Shown here in pieces: positions 11,080-23,509 of a DNA stretch of 64,000 nt. Both the position numbers and the translations under genes were made by a program. The notes below the pieces were generated by a model that did no database searches, was not told where the DNA came from, and saw only the letters and a program-made list of their open reading frames with translations. The stretch's first letter is position 1. Each line of letters starts with the position of its first letter. Source of the DNA: Amorphophallus konjac (taxonomy: Eukaryota > Streptophyta > Magnoliopsida > Alismatales > Araceae); NCBI GenBank assembly GCA_022559845.1, contig CM040125.1, forward strand, positions 199,556,102-199,620,101, in the 5' to 3' direction.

Positions 11080-12454
11080 CCTAGTGCCCATCGTATTAGT
11101 GTTTTGCTGACCTGTTCTTGTTCTTGGTTAGTTTTCTTCTTTGAGTGTTTCAGGTTGCTCTCCGGTCCATCTATTGTTTCTGTCCTATGGAGTTTACGCG
11201 GTTCCATCAGAGCCGCTCACGTAATTGCACGGCCGTGGTTTGGCCGTCCTGTGCTCATCCAAGTGATGCTGTCGTGCCAGCCTGTTACATCCAGAGGCCC
11301 TGCGCAGGCCATCCACTTCTTCCCATGGTCTAATAAAGACCGTTTATCACTACTGGCTCAGGTACATTTCTATCCTTACACTGGTTGTTTACGTTGATAT
11401 TATGCGGTCTTTGCAGGACCGTCCCAGAATCTGCGCGGTCTATCGCAAGACCGTGAGTCCAGGTACGCCTCTGTTCTCCTCCCTTTCAGTTCATTACAGC
11501 CTCTGTTTTCATATCGTCAGTGCTCCCGTTACTCCTTGCTGTTGAGCGGCCCACCCAGGACCGTCAACCACCCTACACGGTCTTGCACAGACCGTCTTGT
11601 CGTGCTACAGTGCACCCGAGCCTTCATTTTGATTACTATTTCATATCATTTCATATTATTTGGTGCTCTTGATCTCCCCTGCTTGTTAGTTAATTTTGCA
11701 TGATGTGTGTCATACTTTGCATATTTGCTTGATCAGTGATTGCTAGATCTAGGCTAGATTCTTGCATGCACTCCGATGCACATAGGACCACACTCATTTT
11801 TCCATACTAGTTGCATTCCTACCTAGGTAGGGGATCCTCTCGTCTCCATATTCCTTGGAGCCGACTAGGTGACCTTGCCCAGGACGTCTGTAAGTCCCCG
11901 TGAGCCATGGATTCCCACAGGGACGCCGAGCAGATTGTACCGTACCATGCCGTGTCTAGGGTTTGCATCTGTGGGAGGGAGAGTCCCTTAGAGTCCACCC
12001 AATTTCCCATTTCCACCCTTGATAGGTGCCCTTGTGGTTGAGTGAACTCACATCTTAATTGATGGGGTACTAGACCAGGATTCAGAGGGGGGTGAATGAA
12101 TCTCGCCTTTAAAACTTAGCCCAATTAACACTTAAAGTAATCAGAGTTACGGAATAGAAATCAATTGAGCTCTTCCAAATAAGAGATTCAAAGAAGCACT
12201 TGATCAATCAGTTGGACTACAAAAATGTAGACACCTAACCAAGTCTAGTCCATAGACAGAGTCAAATAAGAACAGCGTGTGCCTTAAAGCATTCAGATAG
12301 AATACTCAAATGAAACGCTCCTAGCCATTCATCTAGCGACAATCAGATAAGAAATCAAACCACGGAGACAAGAGATTTTTAGCTGGTTCGGTCCGTAAAC
12401 CTACATCCACCCCACACTCAAACTTGAGTGTGGATTCCGTTGATACACAGCTTA

Positions 12455-12640
12455 AACCGCTGGGCCTCATAGCTTGCCTACAACCGCTGAGCATCACAGC
12501 TTGCTTCTGCTGGGCAGTACCGCTTAACCATCCGCTGCCTAACAGCTTGACTCGCTGGGCAATACAGCTTAGCCGACCAGAGGAATCCTCCTCTACAACC
12601 GCTGATCAACACAGCTTGCTCCGCTGACTAACAGCTTGAA
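12455..12640. repeat. CCGCTG...ACAGCTTG repeats in B LTR
   Basis: Six to eight imperfect copies of a 25-40 bp unit reading roughly CCGCTGRGC-x-ACAGCTTG. Also present in the right LTR at about 18915-19105. It lies downstream of the presumed TATA box, so it would be transcribed. Function unknown. Confidence 0.7.
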
Positions 12641-13299
12641 TAAAGGTTCAAAAGAAAAATAAGAAGAACAAAGGAAACACAACAACTGAAAGCTATAAAC
12701 GATAGCAACACAGATGTGGTTCTCAGGGAGCTGACTGGCCTGGATTTGATCCAGATTCCAGTGGAACTAATCTTTCAAGAAATTCTTCTATCTTCTTCTC
12801 CTCGAGCTCTTTCTTCACTCTCTTTCTTTTTTCTTCTTCTTCTGCTTCTTTTCCCTCTCTGTTATTCTCTCGATCACTGCTCTCAAAAGCTCTCTCTCTC
12901 CTTCTTCTCTGCTCTTGATCTCTCTTTCTGTTTCTTTTTCTTCTATTGCTTTCGAGAGATGTCATGCTGATTCTAGGAAGAAAACCATATATACTCCATC
13001 AGGTCAGGTTGACGAGCTCTTGCCCTAGGAGTGTGGAGGGAACGCTCCAGCCTGGAAGCTTTAGGAGACGCTCACCACTTGTCAGAATCTAGATGAATGT
13101 GGATCCACGTGGCAGCATCTGTGAATGAGGATCATTATAGGATCACGTGCCCTTCTTGAGGAACACGAGCTGATGACCTGTTGCATAAATGACTTTCAGT
13201 TAAGTATAAAAGATGCACATGCTTCGTATTTGATAAGCAAGACCCTACACCGAGAATGAATGTTCAAGCAAAGCAATGTACTGACATTGATGAATCATG

Positions 13300-13880
13300 C
13301 ACAGACTTGACATGAGTGCAAAGGTAAGAAAAGTACAGACTAGATAGCATATGAGTAGATCTGCACAGACTCTAAGTGCCAACAAAACAACCATGCAAAG
13401 ACTTATATAGTCATTGCACAGACTTAATATGAGTGTAGAGCTAAGTGATGCGCAGACTACGTGTGTGCATAAGCAATGAATGCACCGACTTGGTTAGCTC
13501 AAAACAGGACTTGCATTGACTTAGTTATGCACATGCGAGACTTGCACAGACCTCAATCTACCTGAGCCGAGTATGCACAGACCTACTATGGTTGTAGGGC
13601 AGAAAGATGCACCGACTACATATGTAGCATAAAGCAGAGTCTGCACCGACTATATGTATAGTAGACAAAAACCTGCACCGACTACAATATGTCTAATGAC
13701 AGAATCTGCATCGAGGCAAAACTGCACCAAGGCAAACCTTGCACCGACTTCATAGATACTCAAGAAAACATGCACTGATCTTATGCTCGCAGCAAACTAT
13801 ATGCACCGACCTTGTGTATGAGTGGCCAAGGGAATGCACCGACTTGCTGCGCGCAAAGCATACCTTGCACCGACCTAGAT
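13300..13880 (-). repeat. GCACCGAC motif array, B 3' LTR U3
   Basis: At least eight copies of TGCACCGAC and about as many of the variant TGCACAGAC, spaced 20-60 bp, on the plus strand (GTCGGTGCA in the sense of B). ACCGAC is the core of the DRE/CRT element. The array is repeated in the other LTR at about 19760-20350. Confidence 0.8.
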
Positions 13881-14115
13881 GCACATGATCAGTAACATGC
13901 ATGGACCCTCTACATATGCAAAGGAAGATATGTGTGTGCATGCAACCTGTATGATGAAATGCAAAGCGTGCATGCACTCTGATGAAGTTCTATGCAACAT
14001 AACGTATAAAAACCAGATTAATAAGCAATGTCTTATGTTATCATCATTCAATCTTTCATGCAAACACATGATGACTTATAGTGTTTGCTATCATCAAAAT
14101 CATAGAGACACAACA

Positions 14116-14130
14116 ATCTCTCCCTTTTTG
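14116..14130 (-). other. Polypurine tract of element B
   Basis: On the minus strand CAAAAAGGGAGAGAT directly precedes the 3' LTR. The same arrangement (AAAAAGGGGGAGAA) precedes the D LTR at 44921. Confidence 0.8.
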
Positions 14131-16349
14131 ATGATGACAACACTATGAGTCATCATTGACTCTCATGGCAAATTATTCTCCCCCTTTGACATCTGCAAAA
14201 AGAAAATAGTTTGAGAGAGAAATACAAGCATGTAAGAAATGATTGAAGTAAAAACTTTCCCTTTGACTAAGTCATGAAGGCATAGAAAAGCTATTCTCCC
14301 CCTTAATGACACAACATGAATGCAACAAGAGGATCATGAATGATCAGCAACCACAGGATCAGTGAGATTGGAAGTCTGATACCTGGTACATTGATATAGC
14401 AGTTCAGATCATGACAGATTAAAAAAATTAACAGAAGCACAACTTGATTTGTGGACTATAAAAGAGTGTAGAAGATAAGCACAATGAGTTTCAAGTGAGC
14501 AGAATCTGAGCAGGTGTGATCTCCAAGCCAAAGTATATGAGAAGAAAAGATTTCCAGTGGGGTACCCAATTCATATATTCATGTTTGAAGTTTCAGAATC
14601 TTCTATTATAAAAGCTTATGAAATGGCTTTGATTGACAAGCATGGTTTAAGAATGATGTACACAAGGTTTGTCAATAAAATACAATACTCATATCTGAAG
14701 CAACTTTTTAATAAAGATGAACCAATTTCTCATATAACATTCTAGTTCAAACTCCTTTCATCTTACACAATTAATTCCATTGACTTCTTTTGGAAAAACA
14801 ATCAAGAGTATTGAGGTAAAACAAAGTAACACTCAGTGAATTTTGAATTGCAAGGGTTACAACAAGTCTTTTTCACTTTTACTTTTAACATTGAGCTTAG
14901 TGACCAGACATGTGTCATTTATACCTTTGACATTAAGGGTACACGTGGGTTAGACGCCAGTACCCCCAGTTACTAAGCATAAACTACCATATCTGTCTCT
15001 GATCAAAAACTACACAGATGATTTACACCTTTGACATTAAGGGTACACGTTTTTCAGACGCTAGTACCCCCAGTTACTAAGTGAAACCATCCCTATAGAT
15101 ATGACAATATGAATAGAGGTAACATGAAGCACTTCATGACATAAATTCCTCTCCATTTCTTTGATTGAGGGTTCAGTTTCTCAGTGCAATTCAGTCATTG
15201 CTCTGCCACAATATTCATTTCTTTTACAATGATTTTGTTGTTGCTGCCCTTTTAATTTTCAAAGTGACTTGTTTAAAAATAATACACGTTACATGTATTT
15301 CAACCAAAGTAAATCAAGGTTTCAATTTTCAGATGTCGGAAGATGTTACATGAACTTACATGAGACAGTCAGTTAAGGTTTAATAAAAAAAAATTGATTC
15401 AGATATTTTCAGGTCCTTCATAATCAAACTTATGAATACATAAGACTTAAACCAATTCAAATGAACAAACATTCTTAAACCTGTATAATAGAAGATTCTT
15501 TATTAAGGATGATTTCAGATTTGTGAAAGGGTACACAAACTGATATTACTTCACTTCTCTGTACGTTTAACATGGACAAAGCATTCAGCAGGAAGAGACA
15601 TTTGACAAACATGCATAGAGAGTAAGACAAACGGAACTCATGCTTGCAACAGGTATAATCAATATGCATCAGATAGATTTACAAGAAACCAATAGCTGAG
15701 TCAAGAGTACAGACAGATCAGCTTGACAACAATAAAGTCTAGTTCAACTCGAGAAAGATTTGAGTGACTAGATATGGAAGGATTCAGATCATGAAAGACT
15801 AATGAGTCTCAAATACTTTCCCTATCTAGATGCAATGAGTCATTTCTTTTTAGATTTTTCAAATTTGATGATATGCAATACACTGCTCTACATGCATGCA
15901 TATGCAATGACACTCCTAGAGATTTTTCTTGCACATGAATGTCATGAACATTATGCAGGGATAACCAAACTCCCCCTGACTATATGTAATGTATGAAGAT
16001 TTTAAATGCAACAAGTGCAATGATAGAATGCAGGGAGTTTTGACAAAATATGCATCATGAATGTGCATACTATGCTCATGAGTTTCTAACCTTCTCTATG
16101 TGCACAAATAGATGTCAAAACATTAATACATGCAGATGAGAAATGAAATCAGCATATCTTCAATGAACATGTATGCACGAAACCTTTGACTAATCAGATT
16201 TAACATGATATGCAGTTTCAACTACACAACATGAAAGATGCAAATGTTCCCTGAACACTGCAAGAATGGGGTTTTACCATTTTGGGTGCCTTGGTTTATT
16301 TACCCCTCTTTATTTTTCAGCTCCAAGGCACTCCTGCAAACACATATCC
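14131..16349 (-). other. Element B 3' non-coding region replacing pol
   Basis: About 2.2 kb without any sustained reading frame between the end of gag and the polypurine tract. Two copies of a block around ACCTTTGACATTAAGGGTACAC...GTACCCCCAGTTACTAAG (14930-14980 and 15027-15080) are seen, and a related block occurs once in D (about 46010-46060). It is non-coding DNA shared by B and D. Confidence 0.6.
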
Positions 16350-18376
16350 TCATTTTGCAAATTGAGGTACCCAAGAGTTCTTGGGTCCTCCATGGTCAGT
16401 AGCACCTCGGAATGGTGCTCTCCACAATTTTTGAACATAAGAGTCATCAAATTTCATCATGAAACAATTATCCATAGAATGCCCAGAATTTTCACAATAA
16501 TGACACACAATAACAGATGTTAAGTTCTTTTTGTGCACATTATTGTGAACATTAAATCTATGTGCATGAGCATTAAAATTTCTGTTATTAACATGAAAAT
16601 TTTATTTTCTGAAACCTGCCACCCAGCACTCAGAGGCTTTGTGGCCAGATTTTCCACAGTTAAAGCATGCAACAGTTTTCTTCTTAAAACTCGATTTATT
16701 TTTATCAAAGGTCTTTTTATTTGCAGGGAATTTAACAAATTCAGATTTAAATTCTTTTCCCTGAACATGCCAAGATTCCTTGAATGCATGGCCATGCTTC
16801 TCACGATTGAAACACTTCATATGCAAGCCTCTTGAAACAACTTTATTCTTGTTAACACCATGATAGTTTGCATGAAATTTAGCATGATATGAATGTAAAT
16901 TTTTCTTATCCCTTCTAAACCAGCATTGAGCTGCAATGTGGCCAACTTTTCCACAATGAAAATAATTGATTTTCTTCCTATAAGCAGCATGATTTCTACC
17001 TGGAATTTTTTGTGCAGTAGTAGCAGATAGATCATCTAATTTAAACAATTTGCAATCATGCATTAAATGACATATTTTATTACAATAAAAGCAATGTACA
17101 TTCTTTTTCTGATCAGCATGAATTTTCTTAACATGAAGAGGTTTTTCATAGCAATTATTCTTTTTCTTATGTTCAAACCTGTGATTGTGAGTATTCTGAG
17201 ACTTCTGAGGTGAAACAGACTTTGAGGTACTCGCACATTCTGAATTCTTCACAAAAATAATTTTTTATTTTCCTTTTATACTTCTCTGATTATCTGGATT
17301 ATAACCTAATCCTTCTTTCTGAACGTTCACTTTATTTCTCAGTAGTTTATCCATATTCTCTTTCTCTTTTACAAATCTTGACAATGAATCATTCAATTTA
17401 TTGACCTCAGATTGAAGTGCAGAAACTTGAAACTCAGAACTAGCTAAGTCTTCCTCACATGAAATTATTTGTTTATGCATGGCATCATTCAATTTTTTCA
17501 CTATTTCTAATTCATGTTTCAATTTTAGATCATCTTCAGCTTGAATTTGGTAGTAGCACAATTTTCTCTTTCAACTACCAGAAGCCTCTTGGATATTACA
17601 GTGTTTAAGGCCACTAGCTTCTTGTTCTGTTCTTTCAAATTTTTGTTTTCATCAAACAAATTAGCCTCAGTCATTAAGTTCAGCTTTTCATTTAGCTTGT
17701 CCTTACTCTTTTCAAGATCAACCTTCATGTTCAGTAATTCTTCATTTTCTTCTCTTAATGAATCAATCAGCTCTTCTTGCATTTTTAGATCAGACTGAAG
17801 ACTGGCATTCAGTTTACTCACAGACACACATTTAACACAAGAATTTTCAACCTTCTTTATCTCAGCTTTAAGATGTTCATTCTCAGATTTCAAACAGTTT
17901 ACTTCAGATGACATGCTCTTTTTCAATTTTCTATTTTCAGACTTAACTTTCTTGTATTTATCTAACAATCCATTATACATTTCTGTCAACTCTTTAAAAG
18001 TAAGTTCGTCGAATTCAGAGCTTACCTGTGACGATGTCTCTTCATCATTATCTCTCCGGTTGGCCATCAGACAAACTCGTTCTTGCTCCTGATGAATGGT
18101 AGTTATTTTATCCATGATCTGTTTTCCAGAGTGACATCCTGCAATACATGGAAACATGTCAGTGTTAACTGCAACTCTCAAAATATTGAGAACTCTAGTA
18201 TTCTCGCTATGCTTAATTTTGTCCTCTTTAGACCATCTGGTCTCATTCTGAGGTAATTTGTGTGGGCCTTTTGATACAAGATTCCATAGATTTGGATCAG
18301 GGGAATTCATGTAAACACATAGGCCTCCCAGCCATGTACTGAAGTTGGAACCATCAAAAACCACGGGAAGAGCCAT
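16350..18376 (-). pseudogene. Element B Gag (copia type) with coiled coil and five zinc knuckles
   Basis: Start ATG at 18376 (MALPVVFDGSNFSTWL, the usual opening of copia Gag). The N-terminal third binds no enzyme motif; residues about 120-330 form a long Lys/Glu/Leu-rich coiled coil. A frameshift near 17540 and a TAA near 17260 break the frame. The C-terminal part has five knuckle-like repeats: CFYCNK..HDC (intact CCHC), YFHC..AQC (first Cys lost), CFNR..KES (two ligands lost), CFNCGKSGHKASEC and CHYCENSGHSMDNC (both intact). It ends at GPKNSWVPQFAK, the place where copia protease normally begins, and then stops. It would act in particle assembly and RNA binding. Confidence 0.85.
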
Positions 18377-18505
18377 TTTATTAAACAAATTTAAAACAGT
18401 AAGTGCTCGATGAGTAATGCACCAGAATAGGATAACAAAAACCAGTATAGCACCAAATATAGTAGGATCCTCTACAGATCGTTGGATCTGGACAATCAGA
18501 AACTT

Positions 18506-18518
18506 GGCTCTGATACCA
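18506..18518 (-). other. Primer-binding site of element B (initiator Met tRNA)
   Basis: The minus strand reads TGGTATCAGAGCC, two bases from the 5' LTR at 18521. It is a perfect match to the commonest plant retroelement primer site and sets the element's orientation. Confidence 0.92.
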
Positions 18519-18520
18519 AT

Positions 18521-20588
18521 TGATGGGGTGCTAGACCTGGATTCAGAGGGGGGTGAATGAATCTCGCCTTTAAAACTTCGTCCAATTAACACTTAAAGCA
18601 ATTAGAGTTACGGAATAGAAATCAATTGAGCTCTTCCAAATAAGAGATTCAAAGAAGCACTTGATCAATCAGTTGGACTGCTAAAATGTAGACACCTAAC
18701 AAAGTCTAGTCCGTAGATAGAGTCAAATAAGAATAGCATGTGCCTTAAAGCATTCGGATAGAATATTCAAATGAAACGCTCCTAGCCATTCATCTAGCGA
18801 CAATCAGATAAGAAATCAAACCATAGAGACAAGAGATTTTTAGGTTGTTCGGTCCACAAACTTACGTCCACCCCACACTCAAACTTGAGCGTGGATTCCG
18901 CTAATACACAGCTTAAACCGCTGGGCCTCACAACTTGCCTACAACCGCTGAACATCACAGTTTGCTTCCGCGGGGCAGTATAGCTTAGCCATCCACTGCC
19001 TAACAGCTTGACCCGCTGGGCAATATAGCTTAGCCGACCAGAGGAATCCTCCTCTACAACCGCTGAGCAACACAGCTTGCTCTACTGACTAACAGCTTGA
19101 ATAAAGGTTCAAAAGAAAAATAAGAAGAACAAAGGAAACACAGCAACTGAAAGCTGTAAACGATAGCAACACAGATGTGGTTCTCAGGGAGCTGACTGGC
19201 CTGGATTTGACCCAGATTCCAGTGGAACTAATCTTTCAGGAAATTCTTCTATCTTCTTCTCCTCAAGCTCTTTCTTCACTCTCTTTCTTTCTTCCTCTTC
19301 TTCTGCTTCTTTTCCCTCTCTGATATTCTCTCTTTTCTTCTCTCGATCTCTGCTCTCAAAAGCTCTCTCTCTCCTTCTTCTCTGCTCTTGATCTCTCTTT
19401 CTTTTTCTTTTTCTTCTATTGCTTTCGAGAGATGTCCTGATGATTGCAGGAAGAAAACCATATATAGTCCATCAGGTCAGGTTGACGAGCTCTTGCCCTA
19501 GGAGTGCGGAGGGAATGCTCCAACCTGGAAGCTTCAGGAGACGCTCGCCACTTGTCAGAATCTAGATGAATGTGGATCCACGTGGCAACATCTGTGAATG
19601 AGGATCATTATAGGATCACGTGCCCTTCTTGAGGAACACGAGCTGATGACCTGTTGCATAAAAGAATATCAGTTAAGTACAAAAGATGCACATGCTTCGT
19701 ATTTGATAAGCATGACCCTACACCGGGAATGAATGTTCAAGCAAAGCAATGTACTGACATTGATGAATCATACACAGACTTGACATGAGTGTAAAGGTAA
19801 GAAAAGTATAGACTAGATAGCATATGAATAGATCTGCACAGACTCTGAGTGCCAACAAAACAACCATGCACAAACTTATATAGTCATTGCACAGACGTAA
19901 TATGAGTGCAGAGCTAAGTGATGCGCAGACTGCGTGTGTGCATAAGCAATGAATGCACCGACTTTGTTAGCTCAAAATAGGACTTGCACTGACTTAGTTA
20001 TGCACATGCGAGACTTGCACAGACCTCAATCTGCCTGAGCCAAGTATGCACAGACCTACTATTGTCGTAGGGCAGAAAGATGCACAGACTACATATGTAG
20101 CATAAAGCAGAGTCTGCACCGACTATATGTACAGTAGACAAAATCCTGCACCGACTACAATATGTCTAATGACAGAATCTGCACCGAGGCAAAACTGCAC
20201 CAAGGCAAACCTTGCACCGACTTCATATATACTCAAGAAAACATGCACCGATCTTATGCTCGCAGCAAACTATATGCACCGACTTTGTGTATGAGTGGCC
20301 AAGGGAATACATCGACTTGGTGTGCGCAAAGCATACCTTGCGCCGACCTAGATGCACATGATCAGTGACATGCATGGACCCTCTACATATGCAAAGGAAG
20401 ATATGTGTGTGCCTGCAGCCTGTATGATGAAATGCAAAGCGTGCATGCACTCTGATGAAGTTCTATGCAAAATAACATATAAAAACCAGATTCATAAGCA
20501 ATGTCTTATGTTATCATCATTCAATCTTTCATGCAAACACATGATGACTTATAGTGTTTGCTATCATGAAAATCACAGAGACACAACA
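18521..20588 (-). repeat. Element B 5' LTR
   Basis: 2068 bp, paired with 12060-14115, with the same motif array (19760-20350), the same CCGCTG repeats (18915-19105) and a TATATA-containing stretch at about 19462. This copy would drive the B transcript. Confidence 0.92.
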
Positions 20589-20861
20589 TTAATTAATCCA
20601 CTAAGGTCCTAAAAGGAAATTCATAAAATCTTCCATGCATCATTCATAACTTGGGTGATTACTTGGTTGTCTCTCTTCTCATCCCTCCCCTCTCTTGTGT
20701 GCATTATTGGATTCTTTGTTTGGATCTTGGTTAGGGTTGTTTGCTTTCTCTCCCTAGGTGTTTAGTGCATGTGGAGTTGCTTTACACCCTCAGGATCATC
20801 TTCTAGGGGCAGCTCGGATTTCTATTCTTATTTCAATCCTTTGTTCGATTCATCACCCACC

Positions 20862-23505
20862 ATGTCGTCCTACAACTTCTCCCACTCCCATGAGGATTCT
20901 CTCTCTCAGGGACTTCTCGAGGACCCACCTAGGGTCGCCCATGTGCAGGGAGAAGGGACTGCCCCTCCTCTCCCGACCGTTGTTATCGAGGGTCATCAGC
21001 CCTCCCTTTCTGGTTCCTCTTCATAGAATTCGGCCAATCAAATTCTTAAAATGATGGCCCAGCTTGATCCAACCCAACTTCACCTCATTCGGCAAGCTCT
21101 GTAGGGGGCGGATGCCCCGTCTTTAGTTCCTTCTTATGGTACGTCTGCTGCCGCCACTACATCTCCTACTATTGGGTCAAGGGCCATCCCTGTTGCACCC
21201 ATCGATCTCACTCCAGTTCACCCTCAGACCATCCGATTCACTAGCATGGAGATGGGAAAAGCCTCCACCTCGGCCCAATAGCCTCTTGACAAGGGGAAGA
21301 CTCAGATCACCTCTTGTTCTTATGTTGATCCTTACACCACTGTCTCTCCAGCACCGCAAGCCCTTGTGGCCCCGGCTGATTTCATTCGTCTGCAACTAGG
21401 GGCCGCCCAGTTGGCTCATGCGGATATGGGCCCTTCCTTGGCCCACTATCCATCATATGGGATGCCCCCTCAGTCAGTTTATCCTTCAGCCCCATACTCT
21501 GGTTCTATTTTTCATGCTGTGTCTCCTCCTTCCCGAGAATGGGAACTTCTCGACAAATGGGATGCCATGCAGCAACAGATTGACCTTTTTCGCACAGTCT
21601 CTATCCGATGTCCCCGTTCCTAATTTTCGGGACATTCGCTTCCCAACTCAGTCGGAGCTCCCTACATATCGAAAGTACGATTGGAATGGCAACCCGTTCA
21701 TTCACGTCAGGGAGTTTTTGTATGAATTGGCACAATGTCAGCATGATGACTGCCTCATGGCATATCTCTTTCACCGGTCATTGGATGGGGTGGCATTAGA
21801 GTGGTTTTATACATTACCTTTGGAGGAGGCAGAAAGCTTCAAGATTGCCAAGGAGAAGTTCATAACAAGATTCCAAGACCGGGTGGGCCCGGAGTATTCC
21901 ATCACCGACTTAGTAGCAGAGAAGATGAAGCCAGATGAGGACTTCTCAACATATGCAGACATATGGAGAAAGATGGCCTCCCGTGTGCCCGGGTAGATCC
22001 CGGAAGAAGAAAAAGTAAAATTGTTGATTTCAAATGCAACCCCTATGTTCCGGAACATCTTGGCAATGAACGATATCTCAAACATGCACCAGTTGTACAG
22101 TCGGGCCCAGTTCATCCAGACCCAATTCAAAGACTCCCCTATCCATTCCCTTTTCGAGGCCCAGAAATCCAAAACCACCAGAAAGTCCCAGGGCCCAGTT
22201 ACTGAGGGAGTTCAAACCAATGAGCAGGTCTATGCTATTCAGTTCCCTAACCAGTCTGCTCTACCCCGTTTCCAGCAACCTCCACGAAACCCCCAATTCT
22301 CTACTCCACAAGCTCCCCAACCTTCTTTTCCAGCTCCTCAACACCCACAATAACCGCCACCACCACCACAACAGCCTCAGCAGCCACCCCAATACCACAA
22401 TGTTCCACCACTTGCTGCTTATGCACCTGCTCGGTCGGGACCTAAGAGTGCCAACTATCCACCACTTCCAAAAACACTCCCTGACATTTTCTCGGCCTTA
22501 ATGTACACTGGTGACATACAGTTACCTTCGGAACGTCAGAACTGGAATCCGACAGCCGACCAGTCAAGGGATTGCATATAGCATCGACAACCCGGGCACA
22601 CGATAGAGAGGTGTTATCAGTTCAAGGATCTAGTTTATGATTTGCATGAGGGCCAGAGGATTGATTGGGCCCAAATGCACAAGTTAATAGAGGATATAAA
22701 AGAAAGGAGAAGACAAGCAAGGCTGCAGTAGGCGGCACCTTAGCAGTAGCAGTTTCATCAACCTCCCCAACAACAACCTCCACAGCAGCAACATCAATAG
22801 CAAGACCTCGAGATTCACCAAAATCCCATGCCATACCATCCGCCCGCTCCTCAACAGTAGCAGCAGCCGCTGACACTGGCTCAAGTAAATGTTGTTCACC
22901 GCCCAGCCCCTAATGCTGGGTGGTCTTTTGACGATGAGACCCCCCCGCTCATCTTTTGGCCTTCCACCAAGCGTACGCCAACTTCCCCGCCCCTTCTGTT
23001 CCTTCCATCCTCCGGCCCACCACCTTGACCGCTCCACCCACTATCCCCTCCCGATCACCTATCGCACCCGCCATGTTCCCCACCATTCTGTCGATCCTTC
23101 CACCATCACCCACCATACCCTCCATCGTTATCCCTCCACTCAACCCTTCACCAATCACCATTCCACCAGCGCCCGCCATACCAGCCTCCGCCATCCTCAC
23201 CCCTATTACTACCTCTTCCACTCACCTCATTGGGCCAATTGGGGGTCCATCTGAGGCCGTGCCGACACGACACTATGCCCTTCAGAGCAGGCATTTATTT
23301 CATAGAAGTTACTCTGACACCGGTGCACCTGCACCCAACCCTCAAGTTCCTTTCTCAACAGTCGAAGCAGAAGAAGTAGACCCTGTGCCTGGCACGAAGT
23401 ATGATTTGCTACAGCACTTGGACCGGATGCCCTCCAAGATTTCGGTCCTAGAGTTGATCAAGAGGTCCACGCTGCATAGAGAGCCCTGAGGGCTTTCCTG
23501 TAAAA
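20862..23505 (+). pseudogene. Element A gag
   Basis: Starts at ATG 20862 (context CCCACCATGTCG), matching the C start at 50010. Decayed: stops near 21025, 21100 and 21280, a frame change near 21600 and more later. Recognisable parts in order: Ser/Pro-rich N-terminus; Retrotrans_gag domain (about 21640-22130: KYDWNGNPFIHVREF, LEWFYTLPLEEAESF, ITRFQDRVGPEYS); a single knuckle of the Tat form C-x2-H-x4-H-x4-C near 22580 (CIxHRQPGHTIERC, with a stop in it); a Gln/Pro-rich and then Pro-rich low-complexity tail (about 22730-23220); and a short conserved block before protease (PGTKYDLLQHLDRMPSKISV). Confidence 0.85.
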
Positions 23506-23509
23506 AGTT

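Larger units (their letters stand above)
12060..14115 (-). repeat. Element B 3' LTR
   Basis: 2056 bp, TGATGGGGTACT...GACACAACA on the plus strand. The sense strand is minus, so U3 is at the high-coordinate end. It includes a GCACCGAC/GCACAGAC motif array (about 13300-13880), a likely TATA box in the stretch around 12985 (TATATA, minus), and a CCGCTG...ACAGCTTG repeat near the U5 end (12455-12640). Confidence 0.92.
12060..20588 (-). mobile_element. Element B: gag-only copia-type retroelement (TR-GAG-like)
   Basis: 8529-bp minus-strand element inserted in the leader of A, with perfect TSD TTAAT (12055-12059 and 20589-20593). LTRs are 12060-14115 (3') and 18521-20588 (5'); they differ at about 8 of the first 170 bases by eye. 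The primer site for initiator-Met tRNA adjoins the right LTR, and a polypurine tract adjoins the left. The internal 4.4 kb encodes only a Gag with coiled coil and zinc knuckles; the sequence stops being coding exactly where protease would begin. It has no RT or integrase, so it needed a helper element. Confidence 0.92.
11080..20861 (+). other. Element A untranslated leader (interrupted by B)
   Basis: Non-coding leader of about 1.25 kb once B (12060-20588) is removed. It contains a dyad group (11190-11605) and a block (about 11765-12000) strongly conserved with C, including TGCATGCACTCCGRTGCACA, CTCGTCTCCATATTCCTTGG and TGGATTCCCACA. The frame-free text on both sides of B matches C's leader at about 49733. 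No upstream ORF conserved between A and C was seen apart from the few codons just before the gag ATG. Confidence 0.7.

Noticed and set aside
12060..20588. Element B as a SIRE-type element with an envelope-like gene
   Set aside because: The region between gag and the 3' LTR has no sustained frame, signal peptide or membrane segment.
22684..23221. Minus-strand ORFs (117 and 90 codons) opposite the A gag tail
   Set aside because: They mirror the Gln/Pro-rich low-complexity gag tail; no conservation with C on that strand.
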